Shown piece after piece: positions 42,454 through 49,781 of a stretch of DNA of 64,000 nucleotides; positions within the stretch are counted from its first letter, which is position 1, and every line of letters starts with the position of its first letter. The translations under genes were made by a program, and so were the position numbers. Location: positions 62,001 through 126,000 of the forward strand of contig CAVQBJ010000007.1 of NCBI GenBank assembly GCA_963710725.1. Direction: 5' to 3'. This stretch comes from CAVQBJ01 sp963710725 (lineage in GTDB: Bacteria; Actinomycetota; Thermoleophilia; Solirubrobacterales; Solirubrobacteraceae). Under the pieces are notes generated by a model, which saw only the letters and a program-made list of their open reading frames with translations, did no database searches and was not told the DNA's origin.

Positions 42454-42523
42454 GCGGGCGACGGGAATCGAACCCGCCCTAGAAGCTTGGAAGGCTTCTG
42501 TGCAACCACAACACTTCGCCCGC
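42454..42523 (-). tRNA. tRNA-Gly (TCC)
   Basis: Read on the minus strand, 70 bases. Acceptor GCGGGCG / CGCCCGC, anticodon stem GAAGC/GCTTC with loop CTTCCAA (anticodon TCC), T loop TTCGATT. The D stem is short (3 bp). It lies 13 bp upstream of tRNA-Pro and is probably co-transcribed with it. Confidence 0.95.
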
Positions 42524-42590
42524 AAGCCTGGGCCATCTTATCGCCGCTTCCGCGGCCGGGGCGATCGACAAGGGCTGTGCGAGGTGCTCG

Positions 42591-43166
42591 CTACGGCGCG
42601 CGCTCAGCGGCGAGCGCATCGATGAGCAGGACGAGCATACGCCGCCAGGCCAGCGGCTCGATGTGCTTGGCCGCCCGCGTCGCCGCGAAGAGGAGTCTCA
42701 GGTCGAGGGTGGTGGCGTCGGCCCGCAGGCGTCCTTCGGCCCTCGCCTTCGCGAGCAGCTGCTCGAGTGCGTGCGTGGCGGAGTCGGTCGCGTGCTCGAC
42801 GGCGGGGTGACCGGCCACGGCGACGATCGCCTCGCCCAGGAAGTCGTCGCAGGACTGCTCCTCGACGAGCTGCCACAGCATCTCGACCAGCCTCGCCCAA
42901 TGGTCATCGGCCCTCGCGGCCACCGCCTCGGCCGATTGCGTGATGAGAGCCAGGCGGCGAACGACGAGCTCCGCGAGCAGCTCGTGCTTGGACGGGAACT
43001 GGCGGTAGAGGCTTCCGACACCCGCGCCCGCGGCCGCGGCCACCGCCGGCATCGGCGCCTGCAGCCCGTCGCGCGTGAAGATCTCCGCGGCCGCGTCGAG
43101 CAGGCGCTCGCGCTTGGCTGCTGCCGAGAGCTCGGCCCAGGACGGCGCTGCCACCGGAACGATCAT
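42591..43166 (-). CDS. TetR-family repressor of the adjacent MFS exporter
   Basis: 191 residues from ATG 43166; the open frame continues far upstream, but only as shadow of the divergent transporter. The helix-turn-helix is AAAEIFTRDGLQAPMPAVAAAAGAGVGSLYRQFPSKHELLAELV. The C-terminal helices are of the TetR_C type with an Arg-rich last third. The start codon lies inside an operator-like palindrome (43156-43169), and a matching one lies at 43192-43205. It is divergent from an MFS efflux gene, the classic repressor/efflux arrangement. Confidence 0.92.
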   Translation of the reverse strand: MIVPVAAPSWAELSAAAKRERLLDAAAEIFTRDGLQAPMPAVAAAAGAGVGSLYRQFPSKHELLAELVVRRLALITQSAEAVAARADDHWARLVEMLWQLVEEQSCDDFLGEAIVAVAGHPAVEHATDSATHALEQLLAKARAEGRLRADATTLDLRLLFAATRAAKHIEPLAWRRMLVLLIDALAAERAP

Positions 43167-43169
43167 TCC
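43156..43169. promoter_or_regulatory. TetR operator candidate over the tetR start codon
   Basis: GGAACGATCATTCC is a near-perfect palindrome (one pair off) and contains the tetR ATG. It matches the perfect site 36 bp away, so the repressor probably blocks its own gene from here. Confidence 0.6.
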
Positions 43170-43191
43170 GCTACAGTAGCGGGCGCCGGGC

Positions 43192-43205
43192 GGAACGATC
43201 GTTCC
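43192..43205. promoter_or_regulatory. TetR operator candidate in the MFS promoter region
   Basis: GGAACGATCGTTCC is a perfect 14-bp palindrome, about 42 bp before the transporter start. Between the two sites lies another perfect inverted repeat, CCGCTAC-A-GTAGCGG (43168-43182). Confidence 0.65.
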
Positions 43206-43247
43206 AGTGCCGCCCGGTCCATCTCGATCGAGCGTGGGAGCACACGC

Positions 43248-44675
43248 ATGACGTCGGATCAGGACAGAGCAAACCCGAACGTCACCCTCGCCGTGCTGTC
43301 GCTCGGCGCCGTCGCCTACGCGGTCCTCAGCTCGGCCGTGATCCCGGCGCTGCCGACGATCCAGCACAGCCTGCACACCACCGAGACCGGTGTCACCTGG
43401 CTGCTCACGGCGTACCTGCTCGCCGCCTCGGTGGCCACGCCGATCCTCGGTCGCCTCGGCGACATGTACGGCAAGGAACGCGTACTGCTGTGGACGCTGG
43501 TCGCGCTCGCCTTCGGCACGTTGCTCGCCGCCGTGGCACCGTCGCTCGGCATCCTGATCGTGGCCCGCGCGATCCAAGGCGCCAGCGGCGGCATCTTCCC
43601 GTTGGCGTTCGGGATCGTCCGTGACGAGTTCCCGCGCGAGAAGGTGGCCGGCAGCATCGGAATCCTGTCGGCGATACTCGGGGTCGGGGGCGGCTTCGGA
43701 ATCGTGCTGTCCGGCGTCATCGTCGAGCACCTCAGCTGGCACTGGCTGTTCTGGCTTCCGCTGGTCGCCGCGGTCCTGGCCGCGGTATGCACGTGGCGAT
43801 TCGTGCCCGAGTCGCCCGTGCGAGCCCCGGGTCGCATCAACTGGTTGGCCGCGGTGCTGATGAGCGTGGGCATCTCCACGTGCCTGATCGCCGTGAGCGA
43901 GACGACCGTCTGGGGGTGGGGCTCGCCCCGAACGCTCGGGCTGATCGCCGTCGGGCTGGCCGTGTGCGTCGCCTGGATCGGCGTCGAGTTGCGCAGTGCC
44001 GAGCCGCTCGTCGACATGACGATGATGCGCATCCGCGGGGTGTGGACGACCAACACGGCGGCCTTCCTGCTCGGCGCCGGGATGTACTCCGCGTTCATCC
44101 TCATCCCGCAGTTCGCGCAGCTGCCGCGGAGCACGGGGTTCGGGTTCGGCGCGTCGGTCGTCGTGTCCGGGCTCTACCTGCTGCCGACGACCGTCGGCAT
44201 GATGCTGATGGGCACGCTCGCCGGTCCGCTGGCCGCGCGCTACGGCTCGAGGGCCCTGCTGATCGTCGGCACGGCGTTCACGACGGCGTCGTTCGCGCTG
44301 CTCGCGCTCGCCCACGGCCACGCCTACGACCTGCTGCTGAGCGCGACGCTGATGGGCATCGGCGTCGGACTCGCGTTCGCCGCGCTCGGCAACCTCATCG
44401 TGCAGGCCGTGCCGCCTCACCAGACGGGTGTCGCCACGGGGATGAACACCGTCATGCGAACGCTCGGCGGCGCCCTCGGCGGTCAGCTGTCGGCGACGTT
44501 CATCGCCGCCAACGTCGCGCTCGGCCTGCCGACGGTGACCGGCTTCACGCAGTCGTTCGTCCTGGCGACCGGATTCCTGATCGCGGCCGTCGCCGCCGCC
44601 GCGCTCGTGCCGTCGCGCGATGCACCGGAGCGGACGGGCGAGGTCCCGGTCGCCGTCGCGCGCGAGCTCGCCTGA
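43248..44675 (+). CDS. MFS efflux transporter (DHA2-like, 14 TM)
   Basis: 475 residues from ATG 43248, with GGGAG 7 bases before. Motifs are SAVIPALPTIQHSLHTTETGVTWLLTAYLLAAS, GRLGDMYGKERVLL (motif A) and RAIQGASGGIFPLAFGIVRDEFP. About 14 helices are present. It belongs to the drug:proton antiporters. Regulation by the divergent TetR through two palindromes is likely. It is followed by a tandem-repeat block and a hairpin. Confidence 0.92.
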   Translation: MTSDQDRANPNVTLAVLSLGAVAYAVLSSAVIPALPTIQHSLHTTETGVTWLLTAYLLAASVATPILGRLGDMYGKERVLLWTLVALAFGTLLAAVAPSLGILIVARAIQGASGGIFPLAFGIVRDEFPREKVAGSIGILSAILGVGGGFGIVLSGVIVEHLSWHWLFWLPLVAAVLAAVCTWRFVPESPVRAPGRINWLAAVLMSVGISTCLIAVSETTVWGWGSPRTLGLIAVGLAVCVAWIGVELRSAEPLVDMTMMRIRGVWTTNTAAFLLGAGMYSAFILIPQFAQLPRSTGFGFGASVVVSGLYLLPTTVGMMLMGTLAGPLAARYGSRALLIVGTAFTTASFALLALAHGHAYDLLLSATLMGIGVGLAFAALGNLIVQAVPPHQTGVATGMNTVMRTLGGALGGQLSATFIAANVALGLPTVTGFTQSFVLATGFLIAAVAAAALVPSRDAPERTGEVPVAVARELA

Positions 44676-44691
44676 GCGCCGGCGCGTCGTC

Positions 44692-44925
44692 GGCGACCAC
44701 AAGCGCAGCGCGCATCCGCGGCCCCGCTCGCCCGCGCGCCGCGCGCGCCACCGGCGACCACATGCAGCGCGCATCCGCGGCCCCGCTCGCCCGCGCGCCG
44801 CGCGCGCCACCGGCGACCACATGCAGCGCGCATCCGCGGCCCCGCTCGCCCGCGCGCCGCGCGCGCCGCGCGACCACATGCAGCGCGCATCCACGGCTCC
44901 GCTCGCTCGCGTGCCGCGGGGGTGA
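44692..44925. repeat. Four tandem copies of a 58-61-bp GC-rich unit
   Basis: Units start at 44692, 44753, 44812 and about 44870. Each runs GGCGACCACATGCAGCGCGC, then ATCCGCGGCCCCGCTCGCCC, then a GCGC-rich end. Copies 2 and 3 are nearly identical. Copy 1 has AAGCGC in place of ATGC. Copy 4 is diverged (CCACGGCTCC, GTGCCGCGGG). The block fills the gap between two convergent genes and has no coding sense. Confidence 0.9.
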
Positions 44926-44927
44926 CT

Positions 44928-44958
44928 GTCGTTGGTGTGAACTATTCACACCAACGAC
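44928..44958. terminator. Perfect 14-bp hairpin with GGTGTGAA/TTCACACC core (copy 1)
   Basis: GTCGTTGGTGTGAA - CTA - TTCACACCAACGAC. It sits between the convergent MFS and SDR genes (63 bp past the SDR stop), so it may end both transcripts. No T-tract. The same core recurs at 62157-62189 with a different but still pairing outer stem. Confidence 0.75.
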
Positions 44959-45020
44959 GTACACGTCCTCGCCGCACGGCGCGGCGCCCCCGCGCCGCCC
45001 CGCCGACCCGCGATCGGCCC

Positions 45021-45899
45021 CTACGCGCCCCCCGGCCGTCGCGCCTCGGTCGGCACCTCGCCCCCCTCTTCGGTCAGCCCGGGCGGCGGCCACGGGCCGA
45101 ACCAGTTGTCGCGCGCGCCGTCGAGCGTGACCACCGATCCGTTCAGCGAGCGCCCGAGCGGCGACGCAAGCAGCGCGATCAGCCAGGCGTGCTCGAGCGG
45201 CTCGCCGAGGCGGCCGAGCGGCACCGTGCGCGCCGCCCCGGCACGCACGACCTCCGGGTACTTCGCCGTCGCCTCGGTGCCGTAGTGCCCGGCCGCCACG
45301 GCCACGACCGCGACCCCGAGCGAGGCCCACTGCTCGGCGAGCCCGCGCGTGAGCGACTCGACGGCGGCGCGCGCGGCCCCGGAATGGGCCATCCCCGGCA
45401 TCCCGTGATGCGGCGAGAACGTGACGTTGACGATCATCCCCTCGCCCATCGGCGCCATCGCGCGGTCGACGGCCGCCTCGGCCATATTGAGCGTGCCCCG
45501 CACGTTCAGTCGCCAGACGGCCTGCCAGCCTTTGCTGGCGATCGCCTCGGCGGGCACGAAGTACTGGCCGCCGGCGTTATTGACGAGCACGTCGAGGCGG
45601 CCGTGGCACTCGAGCGCGGCGTCCACGATCCGCGCGGCGTCGTCCGGGTCGCGGATATCGCCGGCGGCGTATCCGGCGCGGCCCGGCTCGCCGGCGGCGG
45701 CGTCGATCTCCGCCGCGGTCGACGCGAGCACGTCCTCGCGCCGCCCGGCGATCACGACGCGGGCGCCACAGCGGGCCAGCTCGAGCGCCGACGCCCGGCC
45801 GAGCCCGGTGCCGCCTCCGGTGATCAGCGCGACCCGGCCGTCGAGCAGGCCGGCGGCGAAGACCGCCGAGGGGCCGGAGGGCTCGATCGCGTGGGCCAT
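45021..45899 (-). CDS. SDR, trans-2-enoyl-CoA/2,4-dienoyl-CoA reductase-like
   Basis: 292 residues. Cofactor motif TGGGTGLGRASALEL, NNAG (LVNNAGGQYFVPAE). The active region reads HSGAARAAVESLTRGLAEQW, which is the distinctive form found in peroxisomal trans-2-enoyl-CoA reductase (PECR/DECR) rather than the usual YxxxK. It probably reduces unsaturated fatty acyl-CoA with NADPH. The C-terminal tail (GPWPPPGLTEEGGEVP) is longer than usual. No fatty-acid genes are adjacent. Confidence 0.88.
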   Translation of the reverse strand: MAHAIEPSGPSAVFAAGLLDGRVALITGGGTGLGRASALELARCGARVVIAGRREDVLASTAAEIDAAAGEPGRAGYAAGDIRDPDDAARIVDAALECHGRLDVLVNNAGGQYFVPAEAIASKGWQAVWRLNVRGTLNMAEAAVDRAMAPMGEGMIVNVTFSPHHGMPGMAHSGAARAAVESLTRGLAEQWASLGVAVVAVAAGHYGTEATAKYPEVVRAGAARTVPLGRLGEPLEHAWLIALLASPLGRSLNGSVVTLDGARDNWFGPWPPPGLTEEGGEVPTEARRPGGA

Positions 45900-45959
45900 G
45901 CCCGGCGATCATATGGCCCGCCCGGTGGCCTGGCATTCGTCCCCGCGTGGGAATAGTCT

Positions 45960-46328
45960 GTGGGCGTGCTTCGGCGGCCTTTCTTCATCGTCGCGGTGCT
46001 GTTTGGCCTCGACTACCTCGTCTGGCTCTGGTCGCTCGGCGGCTCGCGCGGGGCGATCGGGATGGTCGCCGGACCGCTGCTCGTGCTCCTCGCCGCGGCG
46101 CTCCTGTGGCTGGCGATCAAGGAGATCGCGCGGGTCCTGGCCAGCCCGAGCCGCCGTCGGCGAATCGGCTCCCTGCGCCGCGGTAGCGCCGGAGCGCCGG
46201 ATGCCGTGCGCTACCGTGAGACGCAGGCAGCAATGACGGCGACCCCCGATTCCGGGGAATCGCCGGGCCACGACGTAGACGCTCCCGTCGTTTCCGGGTC
46301 GTCGTCGTCGGCCCAGATCGCGGCCTGA
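45960..46328 (+). CDS. Small two-helix membrane protein
   Basis: 122 residues from GTG 45960 (GTG 45966 is equally possible). Two membrane segments (about 6-27 and 33-58), then a basic stretch (SPSRRRRIGSLRRG) and a polar disordered tail. No domain is recognised. It is divergent from the SDR gene, with a 60-bp gap that should hold both promoters. Confidence 0.65.
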   Translation: MGVLRRPFFIVAVLFGLDYLVWLWSLGGSRGAIGMVAGPLLVLLAAALLWLAIKEIARVLASPSRRRRIGSLRRGSAGAPDAVRYRETQAAMTATPDSGESPGHDVDAPVVSGSSSSAQIAA

Positions 46329-46425
46329 ATCAGATCGGCGGCGCCTCGGGGGTGCGCGCCGCGGCCATCGAGCCCGGGCAGGAAGGCCCGGCCGCTTGGC
46401 CAGCGAACACCGTTAGACCCCGTTC

Positions 46426-48009
46426 TTGCGCCGCTCCGTGCTCACCCGTCGAATCCTTCTTGCCGTGCTCGTCGCCGCCATCATGCTGGCGAGCGTGGCC
46501 GCGGGCGGCCTGCGGTACTACCACCAGCGCACGGGCAACGTCTACCACCCGGACGCGCCGTTCATCGCCGAGGCGCCGCCCCAGCTCCCGGTGCGGCGCA
46601 TCGCGCGCACCGCCTGGCCCATGTACGGCTTCACGGAGAACCACACGCGCGTGTTCCCGGCGGCGGCGAGCCTGCGCCCACCCTTCCGCATCGCCTGGGT
46701 GCGCCGAGGGCGCTCCCTGCTCGAGTTCCCTCCCGCGCTGTACGGCAACAGCCTCTTCCAGCTCGCCGACGACGCCACGCTGAGCTCGGTGGACAAGGAG
46801 ACCGGACGCCTGCTGTGGAGCCGCCACCTCGGCGCGCTGTCGGCCTCGTCGCCGGCGGTGGCGAACGACACGGTGTTCGTGACTATCATGCAGCGCCAAC
46901 CGGGCCTGAACGCCGGGCGCGTCGTCGCGCTCAACGCGACGACCGGCGCGATCCGCTGGTCGCGCGACCTGCCGAGCCCGAGCGAGTCCTCGCCAGTCAT
47001 CGACGACCACCACCTGTACCTCGGCTCCACCGATGGCACGGTGTACGCGCTGAGCAGCGACAACGGCTCGACGCAGTGGACCTACCGGGCCGCCGGCGCG
47101 GTGAAGGCGAGCCCCTCGCTCGCCTACGGCAACCTCTACTTCGGCGACTACAGCGGGCGTGTGCAGTCCGTGCGCGCGAGCTCGGGCCAACGGCTGTGGG
47201 TCTCCAGCTCGGGCGGCAAGCTGTTCGGCAGCGGCCAGTTCTACTCGACCGCGGCGGTCATCGACGGCCGCGTGTTCCTCGGGAACACCGACGGGCGGAT
47301 CTACGCCTACGACGCGGGCACCGGGTCGCTCGACTGGGCCGTGCAGACCGGCGCCTACGTGTACTCCTCTCCGGCCGTAGCGACCGCGCCCGGTCTCGGT
47401 CCGACGGTGTACTCCGGCTCCTACGACGGCAACTTCTACGCCATCAGCGCACACACCGGCCACGTCCAGTGGACCTACCACGCCGGCGGACGCATCTCGG
47501 GATCAGCGACCGTCATCGGCCGCATCGTGTACTTCGCCGACCTCGGCGCGCGCCAGACCGTCGGCCTCGGCATCTCGACCGGACAGAAGGTGTTCGGGGG
47601 CTACCCCGGGTCCTTCGATCCCGTCGTCACCGACGGCACGCGTGTGTTCCTGACCGGATACACCGGTCTGTTCGCGCTCGTCCCGCGCACGGCGGCCTCC
47701 CCGGCCCGCCGCTCCGCGCAGGCTCGCCGGGCGCCCCGCGCGGCGAAGGGCGTCTCGACGATCGCCACGGTCGCCACCACCACCACGCTGCTCGTCGGGT
47801 TGGCGCGCGATGGCCACCCACTCAGCGCCACTCCGGTCACCGCGGCGGCACCGGCGCCTCGCCCGGCCGCGCCGCGGCGGCCGGTGCCGGCACCGTACGA
47901 GCCCCCGGTGCCGTTCCACCCGGTCTCCAGCGCGACCTGCGGCGAACCGGCGGTCGCCCTGCTGAGCGCGAGCACCGCCGCGGACTGCGGCTGGGCCGGA
48001 GCTCCCTGA
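46426..48009 (+). CDS. Exported PQQ-like beta-propeller repeat protein
   Basis: 527 residues from TTG 46426 (GTG 46438 is an alternative). An N-terminal signal anchor (about 8-28) is followed by repeated propeller blades such as VDKETGRLLWSRHLG, ALNATTGAIRWSRDL, ALSSDNGSTQWTYR, AYDAGTGSLDWAVQT and AISAHTGHVQWTYH, each with an SSPAV-type strand. No PQQ-dehydrogenase catalytic residues were recognised, so it is likely a binding or assembly scaffold. The C-terminal 110 residues are Ala/Pro/Arg-rich with a second hydrophobic stretch and two Cys. It is convergent with the GT-C-like gene. Confidence 0.82.
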   Translation: MRRSVLTRRILLAVLVAAIMLASVAAGGLRYYHQRTGNVYHPDAPFIAEAPPQLPVRRIARTAWPMYGFTENHTRVFPAAASLRPPFRIAWVRRGRSLLEFPPALYGNSLFQLADDATLSSVDKETGRLLWSRHLGALSASSPAVANDTVFVTIMQRQPGLNAGRVVALNATTGAIRWSRDLPSPSESSPVIDDHHLYLGSTDGTVYALSSDNGSTQWTYRAAGAVKASPSLAYGNLYFGDYSGRVQSVRASSGQRLWVSSSGGKLFGSGQFYSTAAVIDGRVFLGNTDGRIYAYDAGTGSLDWAVQTGAYVYSSPAVATAPGLGPTVYSGSYDGNFYAISAHTGHVQWTYHAGGRISGSATVIGRIVYFADLGARQTVGLGISTGQKVFGGYPGSFDPVVTDGTRVFLTGYTGLFALVPRTAASPARRSAQARRAPRAAKGVSTIATVATTTTLLVGLARDGHPLSATPVTAAAPAPRPAAPRRPVPAPYEPPVPFHPVSSATCGEPAVALLSASTAADCGWAGAP

Positions 48010-48015
48010 GGCGAG

Positions 48016-49680
48016 CTACGTCGCCGGGCAGCTCGGCGTCGCGCCGAGCGCGCGTGCGAGCGTGAAGCGAGCGCTGATGCGAAGCACTCCGGGCGCCCGC
48101 GCGCGAACGATGGTCCATCCGCCGGCAGCGCGGGCCACGCAGCCGCGTCCCGCGGTGACCGTCCAGTAGCGCGTGTAGCGCACCTGCACGACGAACGTTC
48201 CCGGCGCGTCGGCACTCAGTTCGAAGTCATCGCGCCCGAGCTGCGTCGCGACGCCGGGACCGCGGGCGAGCGGCGCCGCATCGGTCACCGCCCATACCCG
48301 CCAGTGCGCACTCGCGAAGACGAGGCGCAGGAACGGAGCGCCAGCCCGCAGCAGACGCGCCTCGGCCCGGCTCGAGGAGTCCAGGGCGACGTCGGGCAGC
48401 GCGACGTAGCGCACCGCGTTGGCACGCAGCCACCCGTCGTACGCGCGATCGGTGAGCCGTCCGTCGAAGAAGAGCGGGTCGTCGGCGACGTCGAGCTGGC
48501 GTTCCCAGCCGCGCGCGATCGGGAAGCGCGCTGCGAGCACCGCCGCCTCCCAGTGCGAGCGGGTGAGCGGGACCTCCACCCGGCCGGGCTCGCGCAGCGC
48601 AGCGCTCAGGAAGCGCTCGAGCGGCACGTAGTAGGCGGCGCTCACCGACGGGTCGTGGATCACCTTGGCCACCTCGCGCACGGGACCCCACAGCACCCAC
48701 ACCGCGAGCGCGGCGCCGACAAGCGCCGTGACCGTCAGCCGCGAGCCAGCACGCCGGTCCAGCCGCGACAGGCGGACGCCGAGGAGCAGCGGCAGCGCGA
48801 ACAGCACCCCGAGGCGGTCGACGTTACTGCCCATCGGCGTCGGCAGGAGCAGCGACGCCACGACGGCGAGCACGTACAGCCAGGCCCCCGTGCGCAGCAC
48901 GCGCTCCTCGCGCGGGAGCAGGGCGGCAAACGCGAGCGCCGCGGCCAGGGCCGCGACGAACGACGTCGCGGGGAATGGCTCGCGCCCGCCTTCGGGGAAG
49001 GCGAGCGCCATCGCCAGCGCGACGGCGAGGGCGGGCAGCGCGAGCGACAGCGCGACGGCCAGCCGGCGCGTGGCCAGCAGGTGGGCGACGCCGGCGAGCA
49101 CGAGGAACAGCCCCGCCACCGGGCTGGCCGCCGAGCACAGCGCCGCGAGCACGACGGCGCCCGCGACGCGTCCGCGCACGATCGCGAGGACCGCAGCGAG
49201 TCCGAAGCTCACGCCGAGCGCGAACGTCAGCCGCCCGATCCAGGCGTCGCCGCTCGCGGCGATCGCGAAGGCGACGCTCGCCGCCACGGCGGCGCCGGGC
49301 GCGAAGCGCCAGCGCGCCAGGCACCCGAAGAGAATCGATGAGGCGAGCACGGCGAGCACGGCGACCCCGCGCAGGCCGGCGATCGCCGCGAGCGGCTCGA
49401 AGACGAGGCTGTACCCGGGGATGTGGTGCCCGGCGTACCAGTTGTTGTCCCACACGACGAAGCCATCCGCCGTGAACAGGTCGTGGCGGTACACGGCGGC
49501 CGCGAGGTCGGGCGTGCGCGGGTCGACGGCCAGCCAGGCGAGCAGCGACACGCTCGCGGCGGCGAGCGCCGCCAGCGGCGCGGCCCAGCTCGCCGCGCGC
49601 CCGCGCGTGGAGGCGAGCGCCGGCGTGGCGGCGACGTCGGTTACGGCCACGGCCGGTCGCGGTGGGACACGGGCGCACAC
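48016..49680 (-). CDS. GT-C-like multi-pass membrane protein (paralogue of 5086-6774)
   Basis: 554 residues (GTG 49680; GTG 49650 also possible). About 11 membrane helices and a soluble C-terminal domain of about 200 residues. It shares with the 5086-6774 protein the loop WDNNWYAGHHIPGYS, IGRLTFALGVSFGLAAVL, LLPTPMGSNVDRLGVL, TRSHWEAAVLAARFPIARGWERQLD and VRYVALPDVALDSSSRAEARLLR. The family is unassigned; similarity to PTPS-related/GT-C membrane enzymes is only in the first loop. Neighbours (propeller, GH2, Ig-like) suggest work on cell-surface glycans. Confidence 0.75.
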   Translation of the reverse strand: MCARVPPRPAVAVTDVAATPALASTRGRAASWAAPLAALAAASVSLLAWLAVDPRTPDLAAAVYRHDLFTADGFVVWDNNWYAGHHIPGYSLVFEPLAAIAGLRGVAVLAVLASSILFGCLARWRFAPGAAVAASVAFAIAASGDAWIGRLTFALGVSFGLAAVLAIVRGRVAGAVVLAALCSAASPVAGLFLVLAGVAHLLATRRLAVALSLALPALAVALAMALAFPEGGREPFPATSFVAALAAALAFAALLPREERVLRTGAWLYVLAVVASLLLPTPMGSNVDRLGVLFALPLLLGVRLSRLDRRAGSRLTVTALVGAALAVWVLWGPVREVAKVIHDPSVSAAYYVPLERFLSAALREPGRVEVPLTRSHWEAAVLAARFPIARGWERQLDVADDPLFFDGRLTDRAYDGWLRANAVRYVALPDVALDSSSRAEARLLRAGAPFLRLVFASAHWRVWAVTDAAPLARGPGVATQLGRDDFELSADAPGTFVVQVRYTRYWTVTAGRGCVARAAGGWTIVRARAPGVLRISARFTLARALGATPSCPAT

Positions 49681-49781
49681 ACGCCCTAAGGATGACGGTC
49701 ATGGCCGCGCGCGCGGCGACGCACGGGCACGCGCCTGCGGCGGCGTCGCCGGGGCGATGCGCGATCATGTTGGCCTTGCGC

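Noticed and set aside
42368..42523. Island attachment sites at the tRNA genes
   Set aside because: No second copy of either tRNA 3' end and no integrase was noticed in the window.
42591..44894. Long upstream extension of the TetR frame (767 codons)
   Set aside because: Only the last 191 residues are TetR-like. The rest is antisense shadow of the MFS gene and the tandem repeats.
44692..44925. Possible CRISPR array
   Set aside because: Units are contiguous with no unique spacers, are 58-61 bp long, and no cas genes are present.
44928..44958. CRP/FNR-type operator
   Set aside because: Half-sites TGTGA/TCACA are present, but the spacer is 5 and not 6 bp, and the location between convergent genes is not a promoter.
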